Shown here piece by piece: positions 8,225 to 16,311 of a stretch of 61,954 nt of DNA. The stretch comes from an unicellular cyanobacterium SU3 (GTDB taxonomy: Bacteria; Cyanobacteriota; Cyanobacteriia; Cyanobacteriales; Microcystaceae), in NCBI GenBank assembly GCA_002172675.1, contig NETF01000154.1, forward strand, positions 1-61,954, given 5' to 3'. Both the position numbers and the translations under genes were made by a program. The notes beneath the pieces are model-generated. The model was given only the letters and a program-made list of their open reading frames with translations, ran no database searches and was not told where the DNA came from. Within the stretch, counting starts at the first letter, position 1, and every line of letters starts with the position of its first letter.

Positions 8225-9274
8225 TCAAAAAGGTCGCCAAACTTTCACCGTTTTATCCCAACTGCCACTAACTAACTTATGACCATCGGCACTTAAAGCG
8301 AGAGAATTGACAGGTGCATTGTGGTCCGAAAAAGTTTCAAGAACTGTCATACTTTTCCAATCCCAACGTTTAATCATTTTATCCTGACTGGCACTGATTA
8401 AAGTTTGATTATCAGGACTAAACACAATAGAATTAACTAAGCTTTCATGACCCTTCAAAGTATCAATAAGGCTTCCTGTGGTAACATCCCATAACTTAAT
8501 GGTTGTGTCATTACTACCAGTGGCTAAATAATTGCCATCAGGACTAAAGGCAACGGTTCTTACTGAGTCTTTATGACCCGTCAAGGTTTGTTGTAACTTT
8601 CCAGTGGCAGTGTCCCATAATTGAATGGTTTTATCCTTACTGACACTCGCAATGGTTTGACCATCAGGACTAATATCCACCGCAAAGACCCCAACAGAAT
8701 GACCCTCAAGGGTATGTTCAAGTTCTCCTGTGCGCCAATTCCAAATTTTTACGGTTTTATCCCAACTGCAACTGACTAAGGTTTGACCATCTGAACTAAA
8801 GACAAAAGAACGCACAGGTTTACTATGACTGGCAAGTTGGGTGATTAACTCTCCAGTTTGCCAATTCCAAAAACGAATGATTCCATCTTCCCCACTACTG
8901 GCTAAAATTGAGTCATCAGGGCTAAAAGCAACCGCTAAAACTGCTTTATGCTGTGCTGGTAAGCGATGTAATAGGGTTCGTTTTTCAATATTCCAGATTC
9001 TAATCTCTCCATCATGACCCCCACTGGCTAATATTTGGCCATCGTTACTAAGAGCAACTGACCAAACACCGCTAGTATTGCCTGTGAACGTTTGAACCGT
9101 GGGAATTTGCCAATTAACCGTTACCTGTTCAATATTCGGTTTCGACGAGAAAAAATCTTGTGGATATTGTAAGAGTCCATAGGTCGCTCCCCCTAGAATA
9201 ATTAGGGAAACCATACCAATTTCTCGCCACCATTTAGAAGTATTTTTAGGCTTATTTGAACTTTGATTTAACAT
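8225..9274 (-). CDS. Membrane-anchored WD40 propeller protein
   Basis: About 349 residues from the ATG at 9274, chosen because TTGGAGAAATGCACT supplies a Shine-Dalgarno; a TTG start five codons upstream is less likely. A short basic N-terminus and one helix (about 17-37, IGMVSLIILGGATYGLL) anchor it, and the rest is seven WD40 repeats (unit end [VI][KR][LVF]W) placed outside the cytoplasmic membrane. The propeller resembles that of the kinase at 30270-32420, including a 'T+TLLH+L' phrase in the first repeat. It has no catalytic motif, so it is likely a scaffold or a decoy for the same extracytoplasmic ligand. The next gene upstream in the same direction is the RTX protein. Confidence 0.85.
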   Translation of the reverse strand: MLNQSSNKPKNTSKWWREIGMVSLIILGGATYGLLQYPQDFFSSKPNIEQVTVNWQIPTVQTFTGNTSGVWSVALSNDGQILASGGHDGEIRIWNIEKRTLLHRLPAQHKAVLAVAFSPDDSILASSGEDGIIRFWNWQTGELITQLASHSKPVRSFVFSSDGQTLVSCSWDKTVKIWNWRTGELEHTLEGHSVGVFAVDISPDGQTIASVSKDKTIQLWDTATGKLQQTLTGHKDSVRTVAFSPDGNYLATGSNDTTIKLWDVTTGSLIDTLKGHESLVNSIVFSPDNQTLISASQDKMIKRWDWKSMTVLETFSDHNAPVNSLALSADGHKLVSGSWDKTVKVWRPF

Positions 9275-9311
9275 AGTGCATTTCTCCAATTTAATTGTGT
9301 TGTTTGAGTGA

Positions 9312-9393
9312 AAGGCAAGGGGTGTAGGGGTGATCTTGAGTGTGGGAAGAGAGGGGAGTGTGGGGAGTCATAGTCTCCCTTGTCTCCCCTGCC
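9312..9393. repeat. Short tandem G/C-rich repeats
   Basis: Irregular units of the type GGGGTGTAGGG and GAGTGTGGG on one side and CTCCCTTGTCTCCCCTGCC on the other, so the stretch can fold on itself. The same family recurs before and after the type I secretion genes and inside the kinase gene. It lies between the RTX and WD40 genes. Confidence 0.5.
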
Positions 9394-9402
9394 TCCTTGA
9401 AC

Positions 9403-11220
9403 CTATTCCTCGATAGCAAAATCTTCGGCTGAGAGGTTTTCAACCCCCTCTAAGACAGCAAATTGACCGCCATCACCGTAACCGGCCTCTGCACCATTTT
9501 GGTTGTAAATTAAGGCTCCGGTACTGGAATTAAAGAGAATTACTGCTTCGCTGGCATCTGCTTCAGCTTCATTAGCTACCACAGCAAATTCATTGGCGAT
9601 GTCAAAACCATCTCCGACACCATTAGAAAGCTCGGCGAATACAGTTTTATCTAGGATAATTTTGTCTTCTCCAGCTTGGAAGTCTTGAATTTGATTCGTT
9701 CCCATATCATCGAGATCAAACGCTGCATCACTATCAAAGCCAAAGAAGTCTGCACCATCTCCTCCAATGAGGATATCGTTACCTGCTCCACCAATAATTA
9801 AGTCGGCTCCAGCACCACCAATGAGGATATCGTTACCTGCTCCACCAATAAGGATGTCATCTCCTACACCCCCATCAGCCACGATAGGCGTATTGGTGCC
9901 ACTAGCGTTGAGGAAATCATTACCTTCACCACCAGAGAAGTTAACCACTTCGACATCGGTGTCAGATAAGTCATTAACAGTGAGACTATCATCCCCGCCA
10001 CTGGCATTAATTTCAAAGGATTCTACATTATCGGCATCTAAGGTAAACTGTCCTAAATTAACCCGTTCAAATAAAGCGCGATCGCCGTTTTGTCCTAAAA
10101 CGAATTCATCGCCGGCACCGTCAGCATCATTAACTTCAGAGATATCGAAACCGTCGCCACCATCGAGGATATCGCTACCATCCCCATTATTCCAGATGAG
10201 GCTATCATTTCCGGCTCCTCCATTCATGATGTCATCGCCTTTTTGTCCATCAATGATGTCATCACCGTCACCACCGTTGAGTTCATCAACACCACCGCCA
10301 CCGAGAATGGTATCGTTACCGGCACCGCCATCAAGGGTATCGGCCGCATTACCTCCTTGTAGTAAGTCGTCTCCTATACCCCCGTCAGCAACCAGGGTAG
10401 TATCGGTTTCGCTACCATCTAGGACATCGTTTCCTTCTCCACCAGAGAAGTTAACTTGTTGCACATCGGTGTCGGATAAGTCATTAACAGTGAGACTATC
10501 GTCCCCACCACTGGCATTAATTTCAAAGGATTCTACATTATCGGCATCTAAGGTAAACTGTCCTAAATTAACCCGTTCAAATAAAGCGCGATCGCCGTTT
10601 TGTCCTAAAACGAATTCATCTCCAGCACCGTCAGCATCGTTGACTTCAGAGACATCGTAACCATTCCCACCATCGAGGATATCGCTACCATCCCCATTAT
10701 TCCAGATGAGACGGTCATTACCATCACCTCCATTCATGATGTCATCGCCTTTACCACCGTCGATGGTGTCATCGCCTTTACCCCCGTTGAGTTCATCGAC
10801 ACCACCGCCACCAAAGACAAAATCATTGCCATTTCCTGCATCAACGAAGTCTGTGCCATCTCCTGCATCAATGGTATCGTTGCCAAAACCGCTAAAGATA
10901 GCGTCATTGCCATCACCACCATTGACTACATCATCACCGAAACCACTAAAGATAATATCGTCTCCTTCTCCACCATCAATGGTGTCATCACCAATACTAC
11001 TGAAGATAAAGTCATTACCTTCTCCTGCATCAATTTTATCGTTGCCGAAACCACTGAAGATAGCATCATCACCACCGCCAGCATCGATGGTATCATCGCC
11101 AAAACCACTAAAGATTAAGTCTGCTCCATCACCGGTTTCGATTAAGTCTGCGTTGAAACCACCAAAAATGATGTCACCTTGTTCACCGCCGACAATGGTA
11201 TCATTATCAACTTGTGCCAT
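9403..11220 (-). CDS. RTX calcium-binding repeat protein, probable type I secretion substrate
   Basis: 605 residues, acidic and rich in Gly and Asp. From about residue 8 it is built of nonapeptides GGxGxDxux (for example GGEGDDIIF, GGAGNDILI) that bind Ca2+ in a beta-roll outside the cell. Two copies of a 100-residue spacer unit (including ADNVESFEINASGGDDSLTV) alternate with the arrays, a sign of internal duplication. The C-terminal 100 residues (FQAGEDKIILDKTVFAEL onward) match the secretion-signal region of such proteins and end in acidic residues. There is no Sec signal peptide. AGGAG precedes the ATG. The exporter set at 15510-21032 is the likely route out. No enzymatic domain is seen; it could be a surface or matrix protein. 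Confidence 0.9.
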   Translation of the reverse strand: MAQVDNDTIVGGEQGDIIFGGFNADLIETGDGADLIFSGFGDDTIDAGGGDDAIFSGFGNDKIDAGEGNDFIFSSIGDDTIDGGEGDDIIFSGFGDDVVNGGDGNDAIFSGFGNDTIDAGDGTDFVDAGNGNDFVFGGGGVDELNGGKGDDTIDGGKGDDIMNGGDGNDRLIWNNGDGSDILDGGNGYDVSEVNDADGAGDEFVLGQNGDRALFERVNLGQFTLDADNVESFEINASGGDDSLTVNDLSDTDVQQVNFSGGEGNDVLDGSETDTTLVADGGIGDDLLQGGNAADTLDGGAGNDTILGGGGVDELNGGDGDDIIDGQKGDDIMNGGAGNDSLIWNNGDGSDILDGGDGFDISEVNDADGAGDEFVLGQNGDRALFERVNLGQFTLDADNVESFEINASGGDDSLTVNDLSDTDVEVVNFSGGEGNDFLNASGTNTPIVADGGVGDDILIGGAGNDILIGGAGADLIIGGAGNDILIGGDGADFFGFDSDAAFDLDDMGTNQIQDFQAGEDKIILDKTVFAELSNGVGDGFDIANEFAVVANEAEADASEAVILFNSSTGALIYNQNGAEAGYGDGGQFAVLEGVENLSAEDFAIEE

Positions 11221-11426
11221 GTTTTTACTCCTATTGATTGATATTGTATGGAGAGGAGTTTAGTTGTAATCCTCTCTATGGATGTGTAGGATGGAGTTGG
11301 AATTTTTATGCACAGTTGGGAAATTAAAATAATCTCGGTTCGAGTTTAGGAGTTTAGGAGAGATCATCATGAGGTCATATTTCGTATTTGTTTGACTATT
11401 TTTTGAATTCAACATACTATTATTAT

Positions 11427-11450
11427 AAATAAGCAAGTGCTTACTTATTT
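11427..11450. promoter_or_regulatory. 24-base palindromic operator
   Basis: Arms AAATAAGCAAG and CTTACTTATTT around a TG centre form an imperfect dyad of the TetR type. It lies about 53 bases upstream of the Coq4-like gene, within the expected promoter region, and the next gene but one encodes a TetR protein. The natural reading is autoregulation of that two-gene operon. Confidence 0.55.
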
Positions 11451-11502
11451 ATTGCTATTAGTTTATTAGACTGTTTTGATCAAAGAAATAGGAGCGACAA
11501 AG

Positions 11503-11952
11503 ATGCCACAATATGCTGAGTTAAATCCCAACATGACTTTAGAGCAAGCAATCCAGGAACTACGTTTAAGAGAAGAGAAAACAAGCGATACTATTCTCAA
11601 AATGCCGAACGACATATTACAGACATTGGAACAACATGATGCAGTACATATTTTGTTTGGTTGTGGCACGACAATTAAAGATGAAATCGCAGCACATATA
11701 TGGATGCTTTTTGGCACAACTGCAAAACTTCACGAAATGCACCAAGTGGTGTCAAAGTTAAAACATCGTAATGTCCTTTCAAATATTGGTCATTTAAAAT
11801 TAATAGGCTTCTGGATAATCTGTTTTCCGCGTCTTTTAAACATTCTGATTAAGTGTTCGCGTATGAATAAAAGATTGGCTTTAGAGAAACTAGAAAAACT
11901 TAAAAAGCAATCAATCGGCGAAATTCGTCGTCAGTATGGAATTATTTTCTAA
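11503..11952 (+). CDS. Coq4-like protein
   Basis: 149 residues from the ATG at 11503, which has GGAG eight bases upstream; a TTG at 11476 is in frame but less likely. The sequence HDAVH followed by eleven residues and E fits the HDxxHx11E zinc motif that marks Coq4 of ubiquinone biosynthesis. Family knowledge: Coq4-like proteins occur in cyanobacteria, which make plastoquinone and not ubiquinone, and one from Nostoc was crystallised with a prenyl lipid. A hydrophobic stretch (LIGFWIICFPRLLNILI) follows the motif. It is followed 55 bases later by a TetR gene in the same direction, so it probably handles a lipid or isoprenoid under ligand control. The substrate is unknown. Confidence 0.7.
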   Translation: MPQYAELNPNMTLEQAIQELRLREEKTSDTILKMPNDILQTLEQHDAVHILFGCGTTIKDEIAAHIWMLFGTTAKLHEMHQVVSKLKHRNVLSNIGHLKLIGFWIICFPRLLNILIKCSRMNKRLALEKLEKLKKQSIGEIRRQYGIIF

Positions 11953-12007
11953 GCTTTAATCAATTTTTAGGTAAGAAAACTTCAAACTTCATTTAGTAAT
12001 AATTCCG

Positions 12008-12583
12008 ATGCCTCGTAACAAAACAATTTCTGATGATGAAATCATAACAATAGCTCGTACACTCTTCCTCAAAAATGGTATCAATGCCTCTACAAGAGAT
12101 ATTGCTAAGGCTGTGGGTATTTCTGAAGCCATCATTTATCAACGTTTTGGCACAAAAGAAGATTTTTTCTTCACTGCTATGGAATTACCAAAAATTGAAT
12201 TAGATTCTATATTCTGTATCCAGATGGGAGAAGGAAAAGTAGTCGATAATCTTATCTGTATAAGTTTACGAATTGTGGATTACTTTCGTGAAGCAATGCC
12301 TATTTTTTTGACTCTTATAAGTCATCCATCTTTTGATATGCAAACTTTTTGTCAAAAGCATAATGTTCCTGCGATGCAACTTAGTAACAAACTAATAAAA
12401 TATCTCGTTGAGGAGTCTAAATTAGGTCGAGTAAGCCAAAACAATCTTAAAGCGGCAGTTAATCTTTTGCTGTCTCATTTACATAATATTGCATTTTACG
12501 AGGCAATTGGCGCACCAAAAACTAATGTTGATAGTGATGTAGCTGATACTATTTCTCTGATCTGGAATGGATTAGCCCCATAA
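12008..12583 (+). CDS. TetR family regulator
   Basis: 191 residues. The N-terminal helix-turn-helix reads INASTRDIAKAVGISEAIIY followed by QRFGTKEDFF, the standard TetR form. The C-terminal domain is all-helical and unassigned. It follows the Coq4-like gene and both probably share the promoter that carries the palindrome at 11427-11450. It runs head-on into the next TetR gene with ten bases between the stops. Confidence 0.87.
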   Translation: MPRNKTISDDEIITIARTLFLKNGINASTRDIAKAVGISEAIIYQRFGTKEDFFFTAMELPKIELDSIFCIQMGEGKVVDNLICISLRIVDYFREAMPIFLTLISHPSFDMQTFCQKHNVPAMQLSNKLIKYLVEESKLGRVSQNNLKAAVNLLLSHLHNIAFYEAIGAPKTNVDSDVADTISLIWNGLAP

Positions 12584-12592
12584 ATCTTATAA

Positions 12593-13183
12593 TTATTGAA
12601 CACACCATTTTTGAATAAACCAATCAATCACCATGCACAGTTTTTCCTCTTCAGGTTCATAATATTTCTCAGTCGTAGGCATCGGAAAAAAATAGCCAAT
12701 TGAATATAAAAAAACCTCTAAATCTATCTCTAACTCTAAGTTGTCAATTTGAAAGACATTTGCCTTAATTCCTTCTTTAAGGATAATTGATACATTATTC
12801 TTCACCACTTTTCCCTCTTCTCGTTGTAATTCTGGCTTTAAGCGAATGACAGCACGAGCCAGTTCAGCAGCATGAGAACCACTGAGACGACTGTCTTGAA
12901 CAGCACGAAAACGATTGAGTAAATAACGCTTAAGCTTTTCAGGTGCAGATATTGGTGAATGCAAAATTGCCTCAGTATCCATTAAATGCTGGCGGGTATA
13001 GGCTTCCGTCACTGCAATCAAAATTTCATTTTTGTTTTTGAAATATAGATACAGTGTTCCTACAGCAATGCCAACATCCTGAGCAATTTCGTTCATGGTT
13101 GTTTTTCTGACTCCGTATTGACTTAAACGTTGTTTAGCCGCTTGTAAAATAGCTTCTCTTTTTGCTTCATCCAATCTTTGCAT
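12593..13183 (-). CDS. TetR family regulator next to P450
   Basis: 196 residues with helix-turn-helix RKTTMNEIAQDVGIAVGTLY and then LYFKNKNEIL. It starts six bases after the stop of the P450 gene in the same direction, so the two form an operon and the protein probably regulates it. The inverted repeat at 14563-14594 before the P450 is a candidate site. The regulator is whole although its partner enzyme is interrupted. Confidence 0.87.
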   Translation of the reverse strand: MQRLDEAKREAILQAAKQRLSQYGVRKTTMNEIAQDVGIAVGTLYLYFKNKNEILIAVTEAYTRQHLMDTEAILHSPISAPEKLKRYLLNRFRAVQDSRLSGSHAAELARAVIRLKPELQREEGKVVKNNVSIILKEGIKANVFQIDNLELEIDLEVFLYSIGYFFPMPTTEKYYEPEEEKLCMVIDWFIQKWCVQ

Positions 13184-13189
13184 AATGGC

Positions 13190-14542
13190 TTAATGTCTTT
13201 TCTGCACTCTAACTTTAATGCCATGTTTAGGATGTAGGGAAAATCTGGGATCAATTTCTATAGATTGATTGGGAACTAATTCGATCTGAAACCTTTGCAT
13301 GATCACTGCCAAGATTATGATCGATTCCATCAAGGCCAAATTTTTGCCAATACAGATGTGTTGACCTGCACCAAAGGGAAAAAAGGTAAATTTTGGTCTT
13401 TGTTTCACTTTTTTAGGTAAAAATCGGTCAGGATCAAACTGTTCGGGATTATCCCAAAATTCGGGATGGCGAAAAATGAAGTATTGAGCAATATTGAAAA
13501 TTGTGCCTTTGGGAATGAAATAGCTTTGAATTTCATCATCCTCTAGAGCAACTCTCGGCATCCCTAAACCGATAGGACAAAGACGTGAAGATTCATCAAA
13601 GACGCGACGAGTGTATTGCAGTTGGGATAAATTCTCAACCGTCGGGTTGTTTCCATTCAAAACAGTTTGTATCTCATCATGCATCTTAACCATTACATCT
13701 GGATGGGTTCCCATTAGATACCATGTCCAAGCTAATGCGGTAGCTGTCGTTTCGTGTCCTGCATTAATGAGTGTAATTACTTCATCTTGAAGTTGACGAT
13801 CGCTCATTCCAATTCCAGTTTCTTCATCTTGTGTAACTAACAGCATTGATAGCAAATCATTTTGTGCTGTCGGATTTTGACGACGGGACTGGATAATTTC
13901 TAAAACGAGGCGATCAAGTGTTTTTTTTGCTTGATGAAACTTGAGGTTTCTGGAAGTAGGTATCCAAACTGGTAATGCCAAAGGGTTATTCATGTGAAAA
14001 TAGGCATATTCCAACGCTGTTCGCAAAGATTGTCCTAGTTTATCTGTCTTACCACTGATATCAACGCTGAATAGAGTAGAACTAACAATTTTTAAGGTAA
14101 GGCGGGACATTTCGGCTGCAATATCAATAATTTCGCCTTCTAGCTTTTCTGACCATTCCCCTAGAAGGGACTCTACACAATTAATGATTATATGATGAAG
14201 CTTAGCCAGTTGCTTTTGATGAAAGGCTGGCTGCATCAAGCGTCGCTGTCTATACCAAACCTCTCCTTCGCTAGTAAACAGTCCTTGTCCTTGCACTAAA
14301 CTCATTGATTTGAGAAATCAATCGGGCTTTCTATATCGTTCCTGATGGGTGGACAAAATATGTTCTGCATGATCTGGATGAATCGCTAAGTTTAAAGAAA
14401 GACCTGGCATAATGGGCAAACGTACTAAATCTCCGTATTCACGCCACATACCCCCCAAGTATTCAATTGGCTGATGCTGAAGCTTAGATAGTTTGAATAG
14501 TAAATATCCTTTGAGTCCTGGTGGTAAATGAGAATGAGGCAT
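13190..14542 (-). pseudogene. Cytochrome P450 interrupted by one in-frame TGA
   Basis: Read through, the frame gives about 450 residues, normal for a soluble bacterial P450. The N-terminal part ends ERYRKPD, then TGA at 14318-14320, and the same frame continues FLKSMSLVQGQGLFTSEG with no shift. Downstream motifs are complete: I-helix AGHETTATAL, the ExxR helix as ESSR, and the heme loop FGAGQHICIG with the cysteine ligand. All else is conserved, so this is a recent nonsense change or a sequencing error. An internal ATG at 14305 could start a product without the first 80 residues, which would lack the substrate-side beta sheet. The substrate is unknown; fatty acids or terpenoids are typical for cyanobacterial relatives. 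Confidence 0.85.
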
Positions 14543-14562
14543 CTGTATTTTTCTCTAAACAA

Positions 14563-14594
14563 ATAATGAATATTATGATTTTACATTCATTATT
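14563..14594. promoter_or_regulatory. Inverted repeat before the P450 operon
   Basis: AATAATGAAT and its exact reverse complement ATTCATTATT, 12 bases apart, 21 bases upstream of the P450 start. A good candidate operator for the TetR protein encoded at 12593-13183, though AT-rich sequence can give such dyads by chance. Confidence 0.4.
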
Positions 14595-15509
14595 CATTTA
14601 TTTTTGTTCGTTGACCTGAGTTTGATATAAGGAAATTTATAAACGACATTGTACGCTGATGCACTGCCCACCCTACTTAGGGTTTGCTGAAAAAGTCACT
14701 CAAAAATTTATCATGAGGTATAGCAATTACCACTAATAAGTTATTTGTTCACGAATAGTAATAACAGTCATAAACTCCACACAGTTTCATATTAATTTAG
14801 TTGGTTAGGATGAACAATAGACAAAAATTCCTCATCGTAATAATTATTCTATACAGTCTTCTAGACTGTACAACCAGAATATTGATCATAATCCTTTGCA
14901 TTGCTATTCTTGCTTACTATTAAAAATTTTGGCTTATGGGTTTTCTATTGCTAGTGTTATTTTCTATTTTTTGGGATTATATAAAACAGTGACTTATTAT
15001 AGCTAGTCTAAATCATTCATGAAAAGTAACACAGGCATTTTGCCTGTTACAAGCTAGAAGCTTGTGCTACAATTTTTACGATTCATTTAGACTGACTATA
15101 TATTATTCCCCCTAACCTATTAGTTGAAAACTGCGATCGCGTTGCCAATGAAGAACTAAGACTAGCAATTATGGATACTTGGCAAGAAAAATTAGAAGCT
15201 TTTAACCAATTAAATCAAGAGAAAAAAAATTTTTAATCGTTCAATTCTTCTGTTAGTTGTATCAGCATTAATGGCCATCATCAATAAATTGATCGCCTCA
15301 ATATTTTATTAAAGGAGGCAGGAGGCAGATGGCAGGAGTTAAATTTTAGGTTGTTCCATTCAATTGAAAATCGCTATAAAAAGAGGCAGAAGTTACAATT
15401 TCTCCCCACACCTCCCACACTCCCCACACCCGACACCCGACACCCTAAATTTGCATAAAACCAAAAAGACGAACCTACTGAGATTATAGAGCGTTGAAGT
15501 AGGAAAACT
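14595..15509. other. Intergenic with hairpins and short repeats
   Basis: About 0.9 kb without an intact gene. It holds a GCCCACCCTAC half of the GGTGGGCATTGCCCACC repeat near 14668, a hairpin with ACAGGCA/TGCCTGT arms at 15026-15050, an adjoining palindrome ACAAGCTAGAAGCTTGT at 15049-15065, a gene remnant (15120-15236) and short tandem repeats (GGAGGCAG type near 15315; CCCCACACC and CGACACC types at 15404-15446) in front of the PPIase gene. Confidence 0.5.
15120..15236 (+). pseudogene. Gene 3' remnant
   Basis: A protein-like frame without a credible start (LVENCDRVANEELRLAIMDT, then a Lys/Glu/Gln-rich end) stopping at 15234-15236. It contains a HIP1 octamer in frame. Probably the tail of a lost gene; the parent is not recognised. 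Confidence 0.25.
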
Positions 15510-16250
15510 ATGACAGCTATTTTAGAAGTCGGACAACAAACCATTAGCCTCTCAGAACTGCTGACAAAGCTAATTGACTATCAAATGTTATCATCAGTGG
15601 TGCGAGAACTGATTATCGATGAAGCAATCGCAGATATAGACATTAGTAGCGATCGCACTCAACAAACTTTAGAACAGTTTTTTAACCAACATCAATTAAT
15701 TACCCCTGAACAAAAACAGCAATGGTTGCAAAAACAGGGATTAACTCAAACCCAACTAAAGCGACAAATAACGCGTCAATGCAAGATTGAACAATTTAAA
15801 CAAATAACTTGGGGAAAGCGGTTAGAAGGGTATTTTTTGCAACGGAAAAGCCAACTTGATCAAGTAATGTACTCTCTCCTACGCATTAACGAAGCGATGG
15901 TTGCAAGGGAACTCTATTTTCGTATTGAAGAAGGAGAACAAGACTTTGCAGAGATAGCCCGTTGTTATTCCCAAGGGCCAGAAGCGCAAACAGGGGGTTT
16001 AATTGGACCAGTTGCCTTATCCTCCCCCCATCCTACCATTGCCAAACTATTAGCACGACACCAACTCGGTCAATTATTACCTTTAACTCGTATCGAAAAT
16101 TGGTTTGTGATTGTTCGCTTAGAACAATATTTACCCGCGCAACTGGATGAAGCAATGGAAAAACGGTTACTCAATGAACTGTTTAACCAATGGTTGCAAA
16201 AAGAATTACAACGTCAGATTCCCAGAATTATGGTTTCTGAGGAAATTTAG
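15510..16250 (+). CDS. SurA/PpiC-type peptidyl-prolyl isomerase of the secretion cluster
   Basis: 246 residues. The N-terminal half is a helical SurA-like chaperone domain (LITPEQKQQWLQKQGLTQTQ). A parvulin rotamase domain follows (about 125-225) with the family phrase DFAEIARCYSQGPEAQTGGL and IGPV. There is no signal peptide, so it works in the cytoplasm or at the membrane face. AGGAAAAC precedes the ATG. It lies 61 bases ahead of the exporter gene in the same direction, and cyanobacterial type I secretion sets often carry such an isomerase, so its job is probably to keep the RTX substrate unfolded or to help the exporter. Target choice is inferred. Confidence 0.82.
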   Translation: MTAILEVGQQTISLSELLTKLIDYQMLSSVVRELIIDEAIADIDISSDRTQQTLEQFFNQHQLITPEQKQQWLQKQGLTQTQLKRQITRQCKIEQFKQITWGKRLEGYFLQRKSQLDQVMYSLLRINEAMVARELYFRIEEGEQDFAEIARCYSQGPEAQTGGLIGPVALSSPHPTIAKLLARHQLGQLLPLTRIENWFVIVRLEQYLPAQLDEAMEKRLLNELFNQWLQKELQRQIPRIMVSEEI

Positions 16251-16257
16251 AAGGCGA

Positions 16258-16311
16258 TCCCCCCGACACCCTACAGACGAACGGCCCCGACAACCTACAC
16301 CCGACACCCCA
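16258..16311. repeat. Short tandem repeats between PPIase and exporter
   Basis: CCCGACACC/CCCGACAACC units fill the whole gap between the two genes and end at the exporter ATG. Reading the exporter frame further upstream would translate this repeat and overlap the PPIase gene, which argues for the start at 16312. Confidence 0.5.

Noticed and set aside
9767-11263. Long plus-strand open frames rich in Ser and Pro opposite the RTX gene
   Set aside because: They are the antisense reading of Gly/Asp repeats (GGxGxD gives Ser/Pro/Ile codons) and have no ribosome site of their own.
14670-14720. IS-end-like GGGTTTGCTGAAAAAGTC
   Set aside because: It resembles the end of some cyanobacterial insertion sequences, but there is no matching inverted end or transposase nearby.
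16147-16311. Longer N-terminus for the ABC exporter
   Set aside because: It would overlap the PPIase gene in another frame and translate the CCCGACACC repeat; the ATG at 16312 begins the recognisable domain.
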